Shown here piece after piece: positions 8,850 to 19,057 of a stretch of 64,000 nucleotides of DNA. The stretch is from NCBI GenBank assembly GCA_963804595.1, contig CAWDQZ010000019.1, positions 62,001 through 126,000 of the forward strand, read 5' to 3'. The stretch comes from DASUPK01 sp963804595. Lineage in GTDB: Bacteria > Actinomycetota > Thermoleophilia > Solirubrobacterales > 70-9. Both the position numbers and the translations under genes were made by a program. Each line of letters starts with the position of its first letter. Within the stretch, counting starts at the first letter, position 1. A model generated the notes under the pieces. That model made no database searches and was not told where the DNA came from. It saw only the letters and a program-made list of their open reading frames with translations.

Positions 8850-10016
8850 ATGCGCGAGCTGAGCACGCGCATGATCGAGGCCGTCCTCGACGGCGAGGGC
8901 CTCCAGGGGGTCGCGGAGCTTGCTGCCGCTGAGGCCGGGGGCCCGGTGGCGATCGTCCTCCCGCCCCGAGGGCTCGCCGCCCACGCCCCGGGCGGCGGTG
9001 AGCTCAATGGGCTCGCCGAGTATGCGAAGGCGCGAGTTGCCGAGACCGACGCGACCGCCCCTGACCCGATCGCCCTCGAGCGCTCGATCGAGGCCGGCGG
9101 GCAGACCGTCGGCGTCGTGCTCCTGCTCGAGGAGCCCTCCGCCGACGGCAACGAAGAGGCCGTCCTCGTCGACCGCGAGGAGGTGCTCCGAGCTGCCGCT
9201 CTGGCGGCGCTGGCCGCTGTGGCGGTGGCCGATGCGCGGCAGGACGCCGAGCGCAGGATGCGCGGCGGGCTGATCGAGGAGCTCCGCTCCCACGAGGTCA
9301 ACACGGCCGAGGCCACCAGCAAGGCGGCGCGGCTCGGCTGCGACCTTGCCCGCGGGGCGATCGCGCTCGTCGCCGAGATCGAGTCGGCCTCGCCGAGCCA
9401 CGCCAGCGCCCTGGTCGAAGGGGAATACGAGGGGTCTGTTGCCGAGCTCGCCGACGGCCGGCTCTACGCCATCCTGCCGGCGCGGGGCGGCGACGACGCG
9501 CCAGAGACGACGCTGCGCTCGGCGGGGCGGATCGCCACCCGGCTCCGGAAGCACGGGATGGCTGCCGTCTCATCGTTCTATGCGGACCCCGGCGAGCTCC
9601 ACCGGGCGATCAGGGAGGCCGAGCTGGTGCTCGACGTGATCACGCGAGAGCCGGAGATCGCGGAGGCGCTCGAGGAGGGGATCGCGGCGAGCGGGGTCTA
9701 CCGGCTGCTGTTCAGGGCGCTGATCTCGGACCCGGACGAGGTGCGGAGCTTCTATCGGGACACCGTCGAGCCCCTGGTCCGCTACGACGACCAGTACCGC
9801 TCGGACCTGCTGGGCACGCTCGAGGAGTACCTGGCGAGCGACTGCAACATGAACGCCACGGCGCGGGCGATCTTCGCCCACCGGCACACGGTCGCGTACA
9901 GGCTCGAGCGCGTGAAGGAGCTGACCGGGCTCGACCCTCAGATCTCCGAGGACCGGGAGCGCCTCGGACTCGGCATCAAGGCGTACCGCATCCTCGCGCC
10001 CGCGCTGCCCCGGTAG
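8850..10016 (+). CDS. PucR/CdaR-type transcriptional regulator
   Basis: 388 residues from ATG 8850. The C-terminal part has the PucR-type helix-turn-helix signature: LLGTLEEYLASDCNMNATA followed by FAHRHTVAYRLERVKELTG. This C-terminal DNA-binding fold is typical of PucR, CdaR and related activators. The N-terminal two thirds is probably a GAF-like or GGDEF-like sensor region but shows no clear ligand motif. It is divergent from the aldehyde dehydrogenase, its most likely target, and its stop directly abuts the convergent gene at 10017. Confidence 0.87.
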   Translation: MRELSTRMIEAVLDGEGLQGVAELAAAEAGGPVAIVLPPRGLAAHAPGGGELNGLAEYAKARVAETDATAPDPIALERSIEAGGQTVGVVLLLEEPSADGNEEAVLVDREEVLRAAALAALAAVAVADARQDAERRMRGGLIEELRSHEVNTAEATSKAARLGCDLARGAIALVAEIESASPSHASALVEGEYEGSVAELADGRLYAILPARGGDDAPETTLRSAGRIATRLRKHGMAAVSSFYADPGELHRAIREAELVLDVITREPEIAEALEEGIAASGVYRLLFRALISDPDEVRSFYRDTVEPLVRYDDQYRSDLLGTLEEYLASDCNMNATARAIFAHRHTVAYRLERVKELTGLDPQISEDRERLGLGIKAYRILAPALPR

Positions 10017-11267
10017 CTAGATCTCCTTGCGGAAGGGCACCAGCCGGTAGACCGAGCCCTTGCTGTTCCTGTTGATGCCCCGCTCGGTGAGCACGTAGAT
10101 GTGGCCGGCGTTGTCTTCGCCGAGCGAGGAGAGGTAGCGGATGTTGAACCGGAAGCTGCGCTGCTTCCCGGCGCGGCGACCAAGCCGCGGGCGGAAGCCG
10201 TAGAGCTTGCCGGTGCAGTAGTCCGCGAAGATGTAGTCCCCGACGATCTCCCTGCCACGAATCTTGGCGAGCCGCGGGTCGCGGACGACATAGCCGCCGG
10301 TGACCGCGCAACCGGGATGGTGCGGATACGCCAGCGCGGGGAAGACGGTGGCCCGGCGAGGGATTCCGCCGTGGAAGACCGCGAAGCCCTCGTAGGCCGG
10401 CCAGCCGAAGTTGGCCCCTCGCGACTTCGCGATCGGGAGGTAGTCGATCTCCTCGTAGCGGTCGTTGCCGACATCGCCGATCGCGATCGACTTGGTGGGT
10501 CGATCGAAGGAGAAGCGCCGCGGGTTGCGCAGTCCGTACGCCCAGATCTCATCTCGTCCGGGGCGCCCGACGAACGGGTTGTCCGGTGGGATCGTGTAGG
10601 GACTTTGTCCCGCGGCGGTGTTCTTGACAGCCGTTGACGGTGGGGTCGGATCGATCCGGAGGAGCTTGCCGAGCAGCAGATCCAGGTTCTGGGCGTTGGC
10701 GGCCGGGTCCCCGGCCGGCCCGCCGTCGCCCGCGCCCAGCCAGAGATAGCCGTCCGGACCGAACGCGATCAGGCCGCCATGATGCGCAGCGGTCGGCTCC
10801 GGGACGGTGATGATGGGCCGGCGGGAGCTCGGATCCGCGACGAGGCGATTGTCTGCGCTGCGCCGGTACTCGTCGACCTGGAGGTTGTCCCGGCGGTCGT
10901 TGTAGGAGACGTAGAAGAGGCCGGTACGGCCGTAGTTGGGCGGGAACGCGATCGCGGCCATACCCGGGTCGCCGCCCGGCCCGATGTGCCTGACGAGCCT
11001 GTGGATGTCCAGGAACGGTCGCTGGAGGAGGTGGTCGTTGGTGATGATCCGGACCGCCCCACGTTTCTGGACCACGTAGAGATTCGAGCTCTGCCCCGGG
11101 GGCTGCGTCAGGTAGACCGGCTGCCGCATGCGGGCGATCCGGTCGAGAGTGACGAACTTCGGCCCCAGCGTGCGTCCCTCCTGGACCGCGATTCCGACCG
11201 TCGCCGCGCCGATCGCGACGAGGGCAGCGATGAAGGTCTCGATCCGGCGACGGCTCAGCGCGGGCAT
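10017..11267 (-). CDS. PQQ-dependent sugar dehydrogenase-like protein (copy 1 of 3)
   Basis: 416 residues forming a six-bladed beta-propeller of the glucose/sorbosone dehydrogenase family. The N-terminus has one hydrophobic anchor (FIAALVAIGAATVGIAV), so the propeller is probably outside the membrane. Family blocks visible are HHGGLIAFGPDGYLW, GAGDGG, LLGKLLRIDP, YGLRNPRRFSFD and IAIGDVGNDRYEEIDY. These proteins oxidise sugars with PQQ, but many actinobacterial members are uncharacterised and the true substrate is unknown. It is the last of three tandem paralogues, 69 nt after the second. Confidence 0.87.
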   Translation of the reverse strand: MPALSRRRIETFIAALVAIGAATVGIAVQEGRTLGPKFVTLDRIARMRQPVYLTQPPGQSSNLYVVQKRGAVRIITNDHLLQRPFLDIHRLVRHIGPGGDPGMAAIAFPPNYGRTGLFYVSYNDRRDNLQVDEYRRSADNRLVADPSSRRPIITVPEPTAAHHGGLIAFGPDGYLWLGAGDGGPAGDPAANAQNLDLLLGKLLRIDPTPPSTAVKNTAAGQSPYTIPPDNPFVGRPGRDEIWAYGLRNPRRFSFDRPTKSIAIGDVGNDRYEEIDYLPIAKSRGANFGWPAYEGFAVFHGGIPRRATVFPALAYPHHPGCAVTGGYVVRDPRLAKIRGREIVGDYIFADYCTGKLYGFRPRLGRRAGKQRSFRFNIRYLSSLGEDNAGHIYVLTERGINRNSKGSVYRLVPFRKEI

Positions 11268-11336
11268 GTCAGGGTCAGGGTCCTGGGCGAGGCGTGGCCC
11301 AGGTTATTAGCGGGCCGGACGGCCACCCCGGGCCGC

Positions 11337-12427
11337 TCAGCGACGGCGGACGATCCGGTACACCGGGCCGTCGAGCGAGGTGGCGAAGAGCTTGCCGCCG
11401 GCCGTCTCGCCGAACGAGCTCAGGTCCCGCACCCGCAGTCCGGTGCCGCGGTCCTTGCGCGCGCCACCCAGGCGCGGAATCAGCGAGCGGATCTTGCCCG
11501 TGCAGAAGTCCCCATAGACGTAGCGGTGGGCAAGCGGGCGGAGCTTCGCGTTGCGGACGACGTAGCCGCCGATGATCGCGCAGCCGGCGCCGGAGATGCT
11601 GCGGACCTTGATCGGCCTGACCGTGGCGCTGGGGGTGGGGGGATGCGCTCCGGAAAACGGGACGAACCCCTCGAAGTCGTTCCAGCCGAAGTTGGCGCCG
11701 GCGGCGGCCGCCAGGGGCAGATAGTCGATCTCGTCGAAGCGGTCCTGCCCGACGTCGGCGATGGCGAGGCGTGGTTGACCGGGATCGGTGACCAGGTCGA
11801 AGGAGAATCGGTACGGGTTGCGGAACCCCACGGAGTAGATCCGCACGGCGCCCGAGCTGGGGTCGATCTGCAGCAGCTTGCCCAGCCGCGAGTTCGGGTT
11901 CTGGGCATTGTCGGGTTGGTCGCCGGCGCCACCGCCGTCCCCGGTGCCGGCGTAGAGCAGGCCGTCCGGGCCGAACTGCAGCTGCCCGCCGTTGTGGTTC
12001 GACTGGTTCGGATGAGGGATGACGACGAGGGGTCGCAGCGTCGCGGGGTTCGCGTGACGGCCGTCCGCGTCCGCCCGCATCTCCGCGATCACCAGGTCGC
12101 CGCCACCGTTCGTGAAGTAGACGTAGAGCAGCCTCGACACCGCGTAGTCGGGCGCGAAGGCGGCCGAGAGCAGCCCGCGCTCGCCGCCGGTCGACACCGA
12201 GCCGGCGATGTCGGTGAAGGTGGGCCGCTTGCGGCCCTGGAGCAGGCGGATCCGGCCGCCGCGCTCGACGACGACTGCGCCGGGGAGGCCGGGCGCCGAG
12301 GTCACATAGATGGGAGTCTGGAAGCGGCCGACCCGCTTCAGCTTGACCCGAGGCTTGGCGTCGGCGAAGCCGACGTTGAGGGCGAGCGCGGCGATGGCCG
12401 CGACGGCGATGGCGACGACGGGGCGCC

Positions 12428-12431
<4 letters not shown>
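11337..12431 (-). CDS. PQQ-dependent sugar dehydrogenase-like protein (copy 2 of 3)
   Basis: 364 residues, the shortest of the three paralogues. A signal peptide (RRP, then VAIAVAAIAALALNVGFADA) indicates export. Shared propeller blocks are NHNGGQLQFGPDGLLY, GTGDGGGAGD, LGKLLQIDP, VGFRNPYRFSFD and IADVGQDRFDEIDYLP. Its ATG overlaps the stop of the upstream paralogue (ATGA), implying translational coupling. The conserved His in the NHNGG block matches the likely general base of soluble glucose dehydrogenases; this is by analogy. Confidence 0.87.
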
Positions 12432-13636
<1,205 letters not shown>

Positions 13637-13652
13637 CGCGGCATAGGAAACA

Positions 13653-13685
13653 CGAGGGCGGGACGCTCGGTGCGCCCCGCCCTCG
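13653..13685 (-). terminator. Terminator hairpin after the cupin gene
   Basis: Perfect 10-bp stem CGAGGGCGGG / CCCGCCCTCG with a 13-nt loop, followed on the minus strand by tgtttcc. It sits between the cupin stop (13728) and the start of the next minus-strand gene (13636). Confidence 0.6.
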
Positions 13686-13727
13686 GACTTCGGTGCGCGC
13701 TTGTTTGGCGGAAGATCGTCTCTGGCG

Positions 13728-14252
13728 CTACTCCTCGGGCAGCATCGGGAAGATCAGCCCGTGCTCTTCGGCGATGCGCGGCGTCGCCTCGAGGTCGAAG
13801 TAGAGCTCGTACTGCGCGGCGAGCTCCACGAGCTTCTCCGGATCGGGCGGACCGGCGGCGTTCATGTCGGCGAGCGCATCGAAGAACTTCTCGAAGCCGG
13901 CCGGGGAGATGATCTCCAGGATGCGGCACTCGGTGCCGCCGGCGTTCCAGAAGGTGTGCCACTGGTTGCGCGGCTTGAAAACGAGGTCGCCGGCCTCCGC
14001 GTAGACGACCTGATCGCCGAGCAGGGCACCCAGCCTGCCCTCGAGCACGTAGCTGTACTCGTCCTCGCGGGTGTGGATGTGAAGGGGGGCGGCGAGGTGC
14101 CGCGGGGCGATCGGGTGCTCGACCAGCGAGAAGTTCTCGCCCGTCTCGTCGCCGTCGATCATGAACCGGACCCCGACCGCGCCGAGGTTCCCGGCCTTTC
14201 CGTCCTTCGGGCCGACGATCTTTGGCTCTCTGCTCTGCGCTACCGCTTCCAT
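13728..14252 (-). CDS. Cupin-domain protein
   Basis: 174 residues from ATG 14252, which has an aaggag ribosome site. It is a single cupin barrel: the metal-binding motif is recognisable as HIHTREDEYSYVLEG and the second motif as NQWHTFWNAG. The role could be dioxygenase, isomerase or small-molecule binding; no substrate is evident. It is divergent from a TetR regulator with a 68-nt gap, a typical regulator-target arrangement. The C-terminal 50 residues continue as a helical tail. Confidence 0.82.
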   Translation of the reverse strand: MEAVAQSREPKIVGPKDGKAGNLGAVGVRFMIDGDETGENFSLVEHPIAPRHLAAPLHIHTREDEYSYVLEGRLGALLGDQVVYAEAGDLVFKPRNQWHTFWNAGGTECRILEIISPAGFEKFFDALADMNAAGPPDPEKLVELAAQYELYFDLEATPRIAEEHGLIFPMLPEE

Positions 14253-14291
14253 ATCCTTCTCCTTTTCGATAAACAGTGTGTTAGCCGAAGC

Positions 14292-14311
14292 TGGAGTACT
14301 GTACCATTCCA
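14292..14311. promoter_or_regulatory. Possible operator between cupin and TetR genes
   Basis: An imperfect dyad with outer arms TGGA / TCCA around GTACTGTAC lies in the 68-nt divergent gap, 9 nt before the TetR start. It is a weak but well-placed candidate for autoregulation. Confidence 0.3.
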
Positions 14312-14320
14312 ATTAACGGC

Positions 14321-14953
14321 ATGTCAACCCAAAAGACGAAAAACCGGAAATACGAGCTCAAGGCGCGCGCCGAGAGCCAGGAGCGCACCCGCCAGCGGAT
14401 CGCCGAGGCGGCCGCCGAGCTGCACGCTGAGGTCGGCCCCGCGGAGACGACCGTGGCGGAGATCGCCCGGAGAGCGGGCGTCAGCCGCCTCACCGTCTAC
14501 AAGCATTTTCCCGACAACGCCGCTCTCTACCCGGCCTGCTCGGCGCACCACTTCTCGCAGAATCCGCTGCCGGACTTCGAGGCGGCCCTGGGCCCCGAGG
14601 ACCCCGTCGATCGCGTCCGGTCGCTGCTGGGAACGGTCTATGGCGGCTGGTACCGAAAGCAGCACCGCCTGCTGCGGAACCTGAACCGGGACCGCCGGAT
14701 CGACCCGGCGCTCGATCAGTTCATGCGAGCCAACGGCGACGTCGCTCTCGGCGGGCTGGCGGACGCCGTCACAGCGGGCTTCGAGCTGGATCCGGCTCGT
14801 GCCGCACGCGTGCGCTCGATGGTGCGGGTCGGGCTCGACTTCTGGACCTGGGAGCGCCTCACCGGCGAGGGCTCAGACGACGCGCAGGCGGCCGAGCTGA
14901 TGACCGAAGCGATCGCCGCGGTGGCCGGGGTCCTGGGAGCCGGGGCCCGCTAA
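14321..14953 (+). CDS. TetR-family transcriptional regulator
   Basis: 210 residues. The N-terminal helix-turn-helix is clear: TRQRIAEAAAELHAEVG, then TTVAEIARRAGVSRLTVYKHF at about residues 47-67. The C-terminal ligand and dimer domain (about 85-205) is helical with no identifiable ligand. Its start is 68 nt from the divergent cupin gene, so it probably represses that gene and itself. Confidence 0.9.
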   Translation: MSTQKTKNRKYELKARAESQERTRQRIAEAAAELHAEVGPAETTVAEIARRAGVSRLTVYKHFPDNAALYPACSAHHFSQNPLPDFEAALGPEDPVDRVRSLLGTVYGGWYRKQHRLLRNLNRDRRIDPALDQFMRANGDVALGGLADAVTAGFELDPARAARVRSMVRVGLDFWTWERLTGEGSDDAQAAELMTEAIAAVAGVLGAGAR

Positions 14954-14960
14954 ACGCGCG

Positions 14961-15773
14961 TCACTTGCCCGAGCTGCCGAGCTCGGACTTCTGCTGCTGG
15001 CTGCCCGCCTGGCCGATGATGTCGCTCGGCTTGATCGGGACGACCTGGCCCGCGTTGTTGACCCTGGTCTGTGGCGGGGCGGTCGAGATGCGCACGACGA
15101 ACTCGCCCTCCGGCACGGAGCCGTCCGCCGTCACCGCCTTGGCCTTGCCCTGCAGGCCAGCCGCGACCCGGTAGTGGACCGTGTAGGTCCCGCCCCGCAC
15201 GGGCGTCACGTTCCAGACCATCGCTCGGGTTTGGTTCGCGTCTAGCGAGCCGAAGCTGAAGGTGTCCGTCTGGGCGGCCTCCGCTCCCGCGGAGGCGGTC
15301 TGGCCGGCGAGCTTCGGGAACCCCTCCTCGAGGATCCAGACCGGGCGGAATGGGATCGCCAGCCCCTGCTGCTCGGAGCGCACCGAGAACGAGCCCTGGG
15401 CCGTGGGCAGGCTGTCCGCCGAGCCCCCCGCCGTGGTGGTGGTGTTCGCGTTCGACGACGTGAAGATCGTGATCGCCAGGTCGGGGATCGTCTTGTCGCC
15501 GGTGTTGGCCACCGACAGCGTCAGGTTCGTGTTCTGAGCCAGCTTCTGCTTGCTCGGGAAGTTCGCGCTCACGACCTGGACCGGGAAGTTGCCCTCTGGC
15601 TCGTTTGCGTCCTGGCGCGCGCCGCCGCACGACGCGACGCCCGCCGACACCAGGACCACCGCCAAGCCGATTCCGACACGTTTACGGGCCCTTATCCCGA
15701 GGGCTGTCGCGCTCTCCTCCAAGGGCGCGGGCAACATAGCACGCACCCTACTCACGCCATTGGGGCTCCGCAT
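14961..15773 (-). CDS. Putative lipoprotein with CARDB-like domain
   Basis: Up to 270 residues; an alternative ATG lies 12 codons in. A lipoprotein signal is visible (RKRVGIGLAVVLVSAG, then VASC near residue 49). The mature part, with VQVVSANFPSKQKLAQNT and LTLSVANTGDKTIPDLAI, looks like a CARDB or immunoglobulin-like beta domain, followed by an extracellular Thr/Ala-rich region and a charged tail. It is divergent from the MlaE-type lipid transport operon and could serve the same envelope function, but that is only inference from position. Confidence 0.72.
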   Translation of the reverse strand: MRSPNGVSRVRAMLPAPLEESATALGIRARKRVGIGLAVVLVSAGVASCGGARQDANEPEGNFPVQVVSANFPSKQKLAQNTNLTLSVANTGDKTIPDLAITIFTSSNANTTTTAGGSADSLPTAQGSFSVRSEQQGLAIPFRPVWILEEGFPKLAGQTASAGAEAAQTDTFSFGSLDANQTRAMVWNVTPVRGGTYTVHYRVAAGLQGKAKAVTADGSVPEGEFVVRISTAPPQTRVNNAGQVVPIKPSDIIGQAGSQQQKSELGSSGK

Positions 15774-15866
15774 CAGTCAAATCCGGGGGTTTTGTGACCA
15801 GAGCGAGCCTCACGGTTATCGGTGGCGAATGACCCTCCCATCCCATAGTCTTCCTCCCGAGGAGAG

Positions 15867-16673
15867 ATGGTCAGATCAGTAGCCGATAGGGCGTTCCTCC
15901 CGGCGAAATCGCTTTTCGAGCAGGTGGGGGACATGATGATCCTGACCGCGAAGACGATCGTCTCCGCGATCAGGCCCCCGTACCCCTACGGGGGCGAGTT
16001 CATCGGGCAATTCCTCTTCGCCCTCCAGCTCTGCTGGTTCCCCATGATGATCTCGACCCTGGCCTTCGGCTTCGGGGCTCCCGGTTTGCAAGCCGCGAAC
16101 TTCCTCTCGCTTTTCGGCGCGCTGGACCGGCTCGGCGGCTTCTTCGTGCTCGCCTCGATCCGCGAGTTCGCGCCCTTCGTGACTGCGGTGGTGGTCGCCG
16201 GCGTGGCCGGCACTGCGATCACCGCGGATCTCGGGGCGCGGAAGATCCGCGAGGAACTCGACGCACTCCAGGTGCTCGGCGTCGACCCGATCAAGAACCT
16301 GGTTGTTCCCCGGTTCCTCGCGCTCATGCTGATCACCGGCCTGATGGACATCTACGCCCTGATCTTCGGCATCGTCGGCGGTATCGGCGCGGAGCTGCTC
16401 TACAACGAGCCCTTAGGTGGCTTCTTCGCCACCCTCTTCAACAACGCCTCGGTCACCGACCTCTGGGGGTCGGTCCTGAAGACGACGTTATTCGGGGCGA
16501 TCATCGCCATCGTCTGTTCCTACAAGGGGATGACTGCGTCCGGAGGCGCCGAGGGGGTGGGTCGTGCCGTCAATGAGGCGGTCGTGATCGCCTTCATGGG
16601 CGTCTTCGCGTTCAACTACGTCTTCACGCAAACGCTGCTCGCGACGCATCCCGAGCTCCAGGTGATCAAGTGA
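15867..16673 (+). CDS. MlaE/YrbE-type ABC permease (YrbEA)
   Basis: 268 residues, several transmembrane helices. Hallmarks of the MlaE family are AVVVAGVAGTAITADLGA and REELDALQVLGVDPIKNLVVPR, the loop that couples to the ATPase, plus GMTASGGAEGVGRAVNEAVV near the C-terminus. It transports lipids across the inner membrane together with an ATPase and usually MCE proteins. A gaggag ribosome site precedes ATG 15867. The stop overlaps the next permease start by four nt (GTGA). Confidence 0.92.
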   Translation: MVRSVADRAFLPAKSLFEQVGDMMILTAKTIVSAIRPPYPYGGEFIGQFLFALQLCWFPMMISTLAFGFGAPGLQAANFLSLFGALDRLGGFFVLASIREFAPFVTAVVVAGVAGTAITADLGARKIREELDALQVLGVDPIKNLVVPRFLALMLITGLMDIYALIFGIVGGIGAELLYNEPLGGFFATLFNNASVTDLWGSVLKTTLFGAIIAIVCSYKGMTASGGAEGVGRAVNEAVVIAFMGVFAFNYVFTQTLLATHPELQVIK

Positions 16674-17469
16674 ACGCCGGCTGGCTGGCCGTTCCGCGAG
16701 GCTGGCTCAACTCGATCGGCGAGATCTTCGGCTTCTGCGCCCGCGTGGCGGGGCTGGTCTACACGGGCCGCGTCTTCCAGTTCTTCGGCGAGGCCCTGCG
16801 TCAGACCGGCATCCTGATCCTGGGCTCCACGATCGTGATCTGGGGCCTGGTCTTCATCCTCGGGCTGCAGTGCGGGATCGAGGGCGCCTATTTCAACCGC
16901 TCGGTGGGTCGCCCGCGTACGCCGGCGTCTTCGCCGCCTGGTGCGACCTGCGCGAGGTGATCCCCTATGCCTTCGGCTACATGCTGGCCGCCAAGGTCGG
17001 CACCGGAATCGTCGCCGAGCTGGGCGCGATGCGGATCACGGACGAGATCGACGCCCTCGAGGTGATGGGCGTGCCGCCGGTGACCTTCCTGGCCGCGACC
17101 CGGCTGCTCGCGGCCTGGATCGCCTTCCCGTTCATGTACCTGGCCGCCGTCGGCATCGGCTACTTCGCCAGCTGGCTCGCCGTCGTCGAGCAGATCGGCG
17201 ACGTCTCCTCGGGCGGCTACTTCCTGATCTTCTGGATGTTCCAGAACCCTCCTGACCTCTTATTCAGCCTCATCAAGGGCATGGTGATGGCCACCGCCAT
17301 CGTGCTCGTCGGTTGCTACTACGGCTACACCGCCTCCGGCGGACCGGTCGGGGTGGGAACGGCGACCGCGAAGTCGATGGTGCTCAACATCGTGCTCGTC
17401 CACCTCATCGGGATGCTGGGCACGCTGGTCTTCTGGGGCGCAAACCCGAGGGCGCCGATCGGAGGCTGA
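16670..17469 (+). pseudogene. MlaE/YrbE-type ABC permease (YrbEB), single-nt frameshift
   Basis: The second permease of the pair, starting at GTG 16670. The first frame reads well up to GIEGAYFNRSVG (16908), and the protein resumes one frame over with SPAYAGVFAAWCDLREV from 16909 and runs to the stop at 17469 with the family blocks RITDEIDALEVMGVPP and YTASGGPVGVGTATAKSM. One base is missing in the G run at 16906-16908; adding it would give an intact protein of about 267 residues. Both halves are otherwise intact, so this is either a sequencing error or a very recent lesion. Confidence 0.85.
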
Positions 17470-17545
17470 CGCGGCGACCGGATCAGGTTGCGGTCGTCCC
17501 TGCCTAAACTCAGGTCAGGAAACGCGGAAGGAGGAGTGACGAAAG

Positions 17546-18553
17546 TTGGCTGAGCGGAAGAGGACCCGCGCCCAGGAGATCGAGGACGAGGCTCGCGGTC
17601 GGGCGGACAACGGCGACGAGGCCAGCGACGAGAACCAGGCCGCCGCTGAGGTGGAGGCCGACATCGAGGGCGATCCGCTCGCCGCGCAGGGCTACGGCGA
17701 GGAGGACTTCTCCCGGCGCGACTACATCATTCCCGGCGTCGACGCCGACGACCCGGAGCCGTACAAGTGGCATACCGGCAAGAAGCGCGACCATGGCGGC
17801 GAGGACGCGATCGAGATCATCGATCTCGTCAAGCAGTTCGGCCGTACGCGGATCCTGAACGGCTGCAACCTCGGCCTGCCCGACAACATGATCTCGATGG
17901 TGCTCGGGCCGTCTGGCACCGGCAAGTCGGTCCTGATCAAGCACATCGTCGGCCTGCTCTACCCCGACTCGGGTGACGTGCTGGTCCACGGCGAGTCGAT
18001 CCCGAACATGACCGACGACGAGCTCTTCGAGGTCCGCAAGAAGTTCGGCCTGCTCTTCCAGGACGGCGCCCTGTTCGGGTCGATGAACGTCTACGACAAC
18101 ACCGCCTTCCCGCTCCGGCAGCACACGGACAAGTCAGAGGACGAGATCGAGGAGATCGTCAACCGGCGACTCCGCGAGGTCGGCCTGGCCGAGGCGATGT
18201 ACAAGATGCCGAACGAGCTCTCCGGCGGGATGCGCAAGCGCGCCGGGTTCGCGCGGTCGCTGGTGCTCGACCCGGCCATCGTCATGTTCGACGAGCCCGA
18301 CTCGGGCCTCGACCCGGTGCGCACGGCGCTGCTCTGCGAGCTGATCCGCGAGGTGCACGAGGAAAACGGCGGCTGCTATCTGGTGATCAGCCACGACCTC
18401 GGGACCGCGCGCCGGATCGCCGACTTCCTCGCCGTTCTCTGGAAGGGCCGGATCGTCGAGTCGGGCCCCGCGGACGAGCTCTTCAACTCGAACAACGAGT
18501 TCGTCAACCAGTTCCTGAACGCGGACGTGAAGGGCCCGCTGGCGATGGACTAG
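17546..18553 (+). CDS. MlaF-type ABC transporter ATPase
   Basis: 335 residues from TTG 17546, preceded by aggagg. It has an unusual acidic N-terminal extension of about 85 residues (rich in Glu, Asp, Ala) before the ATPase domain. Walker A GPSGTGKS is at about 121, the signature LSGGM near 225, and Walker B IVMFDEPDSG near 246, followed by the H-loop VISHD. It powers the two MlaE permeases immediately upstream. The set is a lipid importer or exporter; MCE partners are not in this window. Confidence 0.93.
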   Translation: MAERKRTRAQEIEDEARGRADNGDEASDENQAAAEVEADIEGDPLAAQGYGEEDFSRRDYIIPGVDADDPEPYKWHTGKKRDHGGEDAIEIIDLVKQFGRTRILNGCNLGLPDNMISMVLGPSGTGKSVLIKHIVGLLYPDSGDVLVHGESIPNMTDDELFEVRKKFGLLFQDGALFGSMNVYDNTAFPLRQHTDKSEDEIEEIVNRRLREVGLAEAMYKMPNELSGGMRKRAGFARSLVLDPAIVMFDEPDSGLDPVRTALLCELIREVHEENGGCYLVISHDLGTARRIADFLAVLWKGRIVESGPADELFNSNNEFVNQFLNADVKGPLAMD

Positions 18554-18558
18554 CCGAT

Positions 18559-18598
18559 TTCGTGCACTCGACCCCCGTATTCGGGTCAATCGCACGAA
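18559..18598 (+). terminator. Stem-loop after the MlaF gene
   Basis: TTCGTGC / GCACGAA (7 bp) encloses a second stem GACCC / GGGTC, starting 6 nt after the ATPase stop. There is no T run, so termination is plausible but not certain. Confidence 0.4.
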
Positions 18599-18626
18599 GT
18601 CGTTCGAGAACCGGCAATGAAGGGGT

Positions 18627-18660
18627 ACCGATCCGGCGGGGTCGGTGCGATCGGTCTTTT
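18627..18660 (+). terminator. Second hairpin with T-tract after the Mla operon
   Basis: ACCGAT / ATCGGT with an inner CCG/CGG pairing, followed by cTTTT. It is a better terminator candidate than the stem-loop just upstream. The rest of 18661-18769 shows only promoter-like sequence for the next gene. Confidence 0.45.
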
Positions 18661-18769
18661 GTCGCTTTGCCCGGGAATGAGCCGGGTAAATCGACAATCT
18701 GCAGCGGCGCGGGGCCGAAGCCCTCTTCATGGCCGCTGTTCGTCCCTGACCACCGCTACCGTCGGTCGA

Positions 18770-19015
18770 GTGGCGAGGTGGAAGCGGATCACCGACGAGG
18801 ACGTGCTGCGCGCGATCGTTGAGATCGCGGGCGATGGGTACTGCCTGGCAGCCGATGTGCTGCCGGCATTGCCCAAGCGGACCCATGCGGACCGGCGCCG
18901 GGCGCTCCATCGCTGCGCGGCCCGGGGCCTCCTGATCGAGCGTCGCGGCCCCGACGGGCGCGCCTACGTTGCACTCGCCAGCGAGGGCTGGCGGCAGCGC
19001 AGAGAGGCCGCGTAG
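18770..19015 (+). CDS. Small winged-helix-like protein
   Basis: 81 residues if started at GTG 18770, with TACCGT ending 7 nt upstream (leaderless pattern). The sequence reads as a compact helical domain: DEDVLRAIVEIAGDGYC, LPKRTHADRRRALHRCAARG, then LIERRGPDGRAYVAL, which fits a winged helix with a beta wing. It may bind DNA; no target is apparent. It sits between the Mla operon and the MMPL gene. Confidence 0.6.
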   Translation: MARWKRITDEDVLRAIVEIAGDGYCLAADVLPALPKRTHADRRRALHRCAARGLLIERRGPDGRAYVALASEGWRQRREAA

Positions 19016-19057
19016 CACCTAGCGCGAGCTTCACATTGCCTCCCTAACCTCCGCCCC

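Noticed and set aside
18554..18769. tRNA gene in the gap after the Mla operon
   Set aside because: The hairpins do not form a cloverleaf and no T-loop sequence is present.
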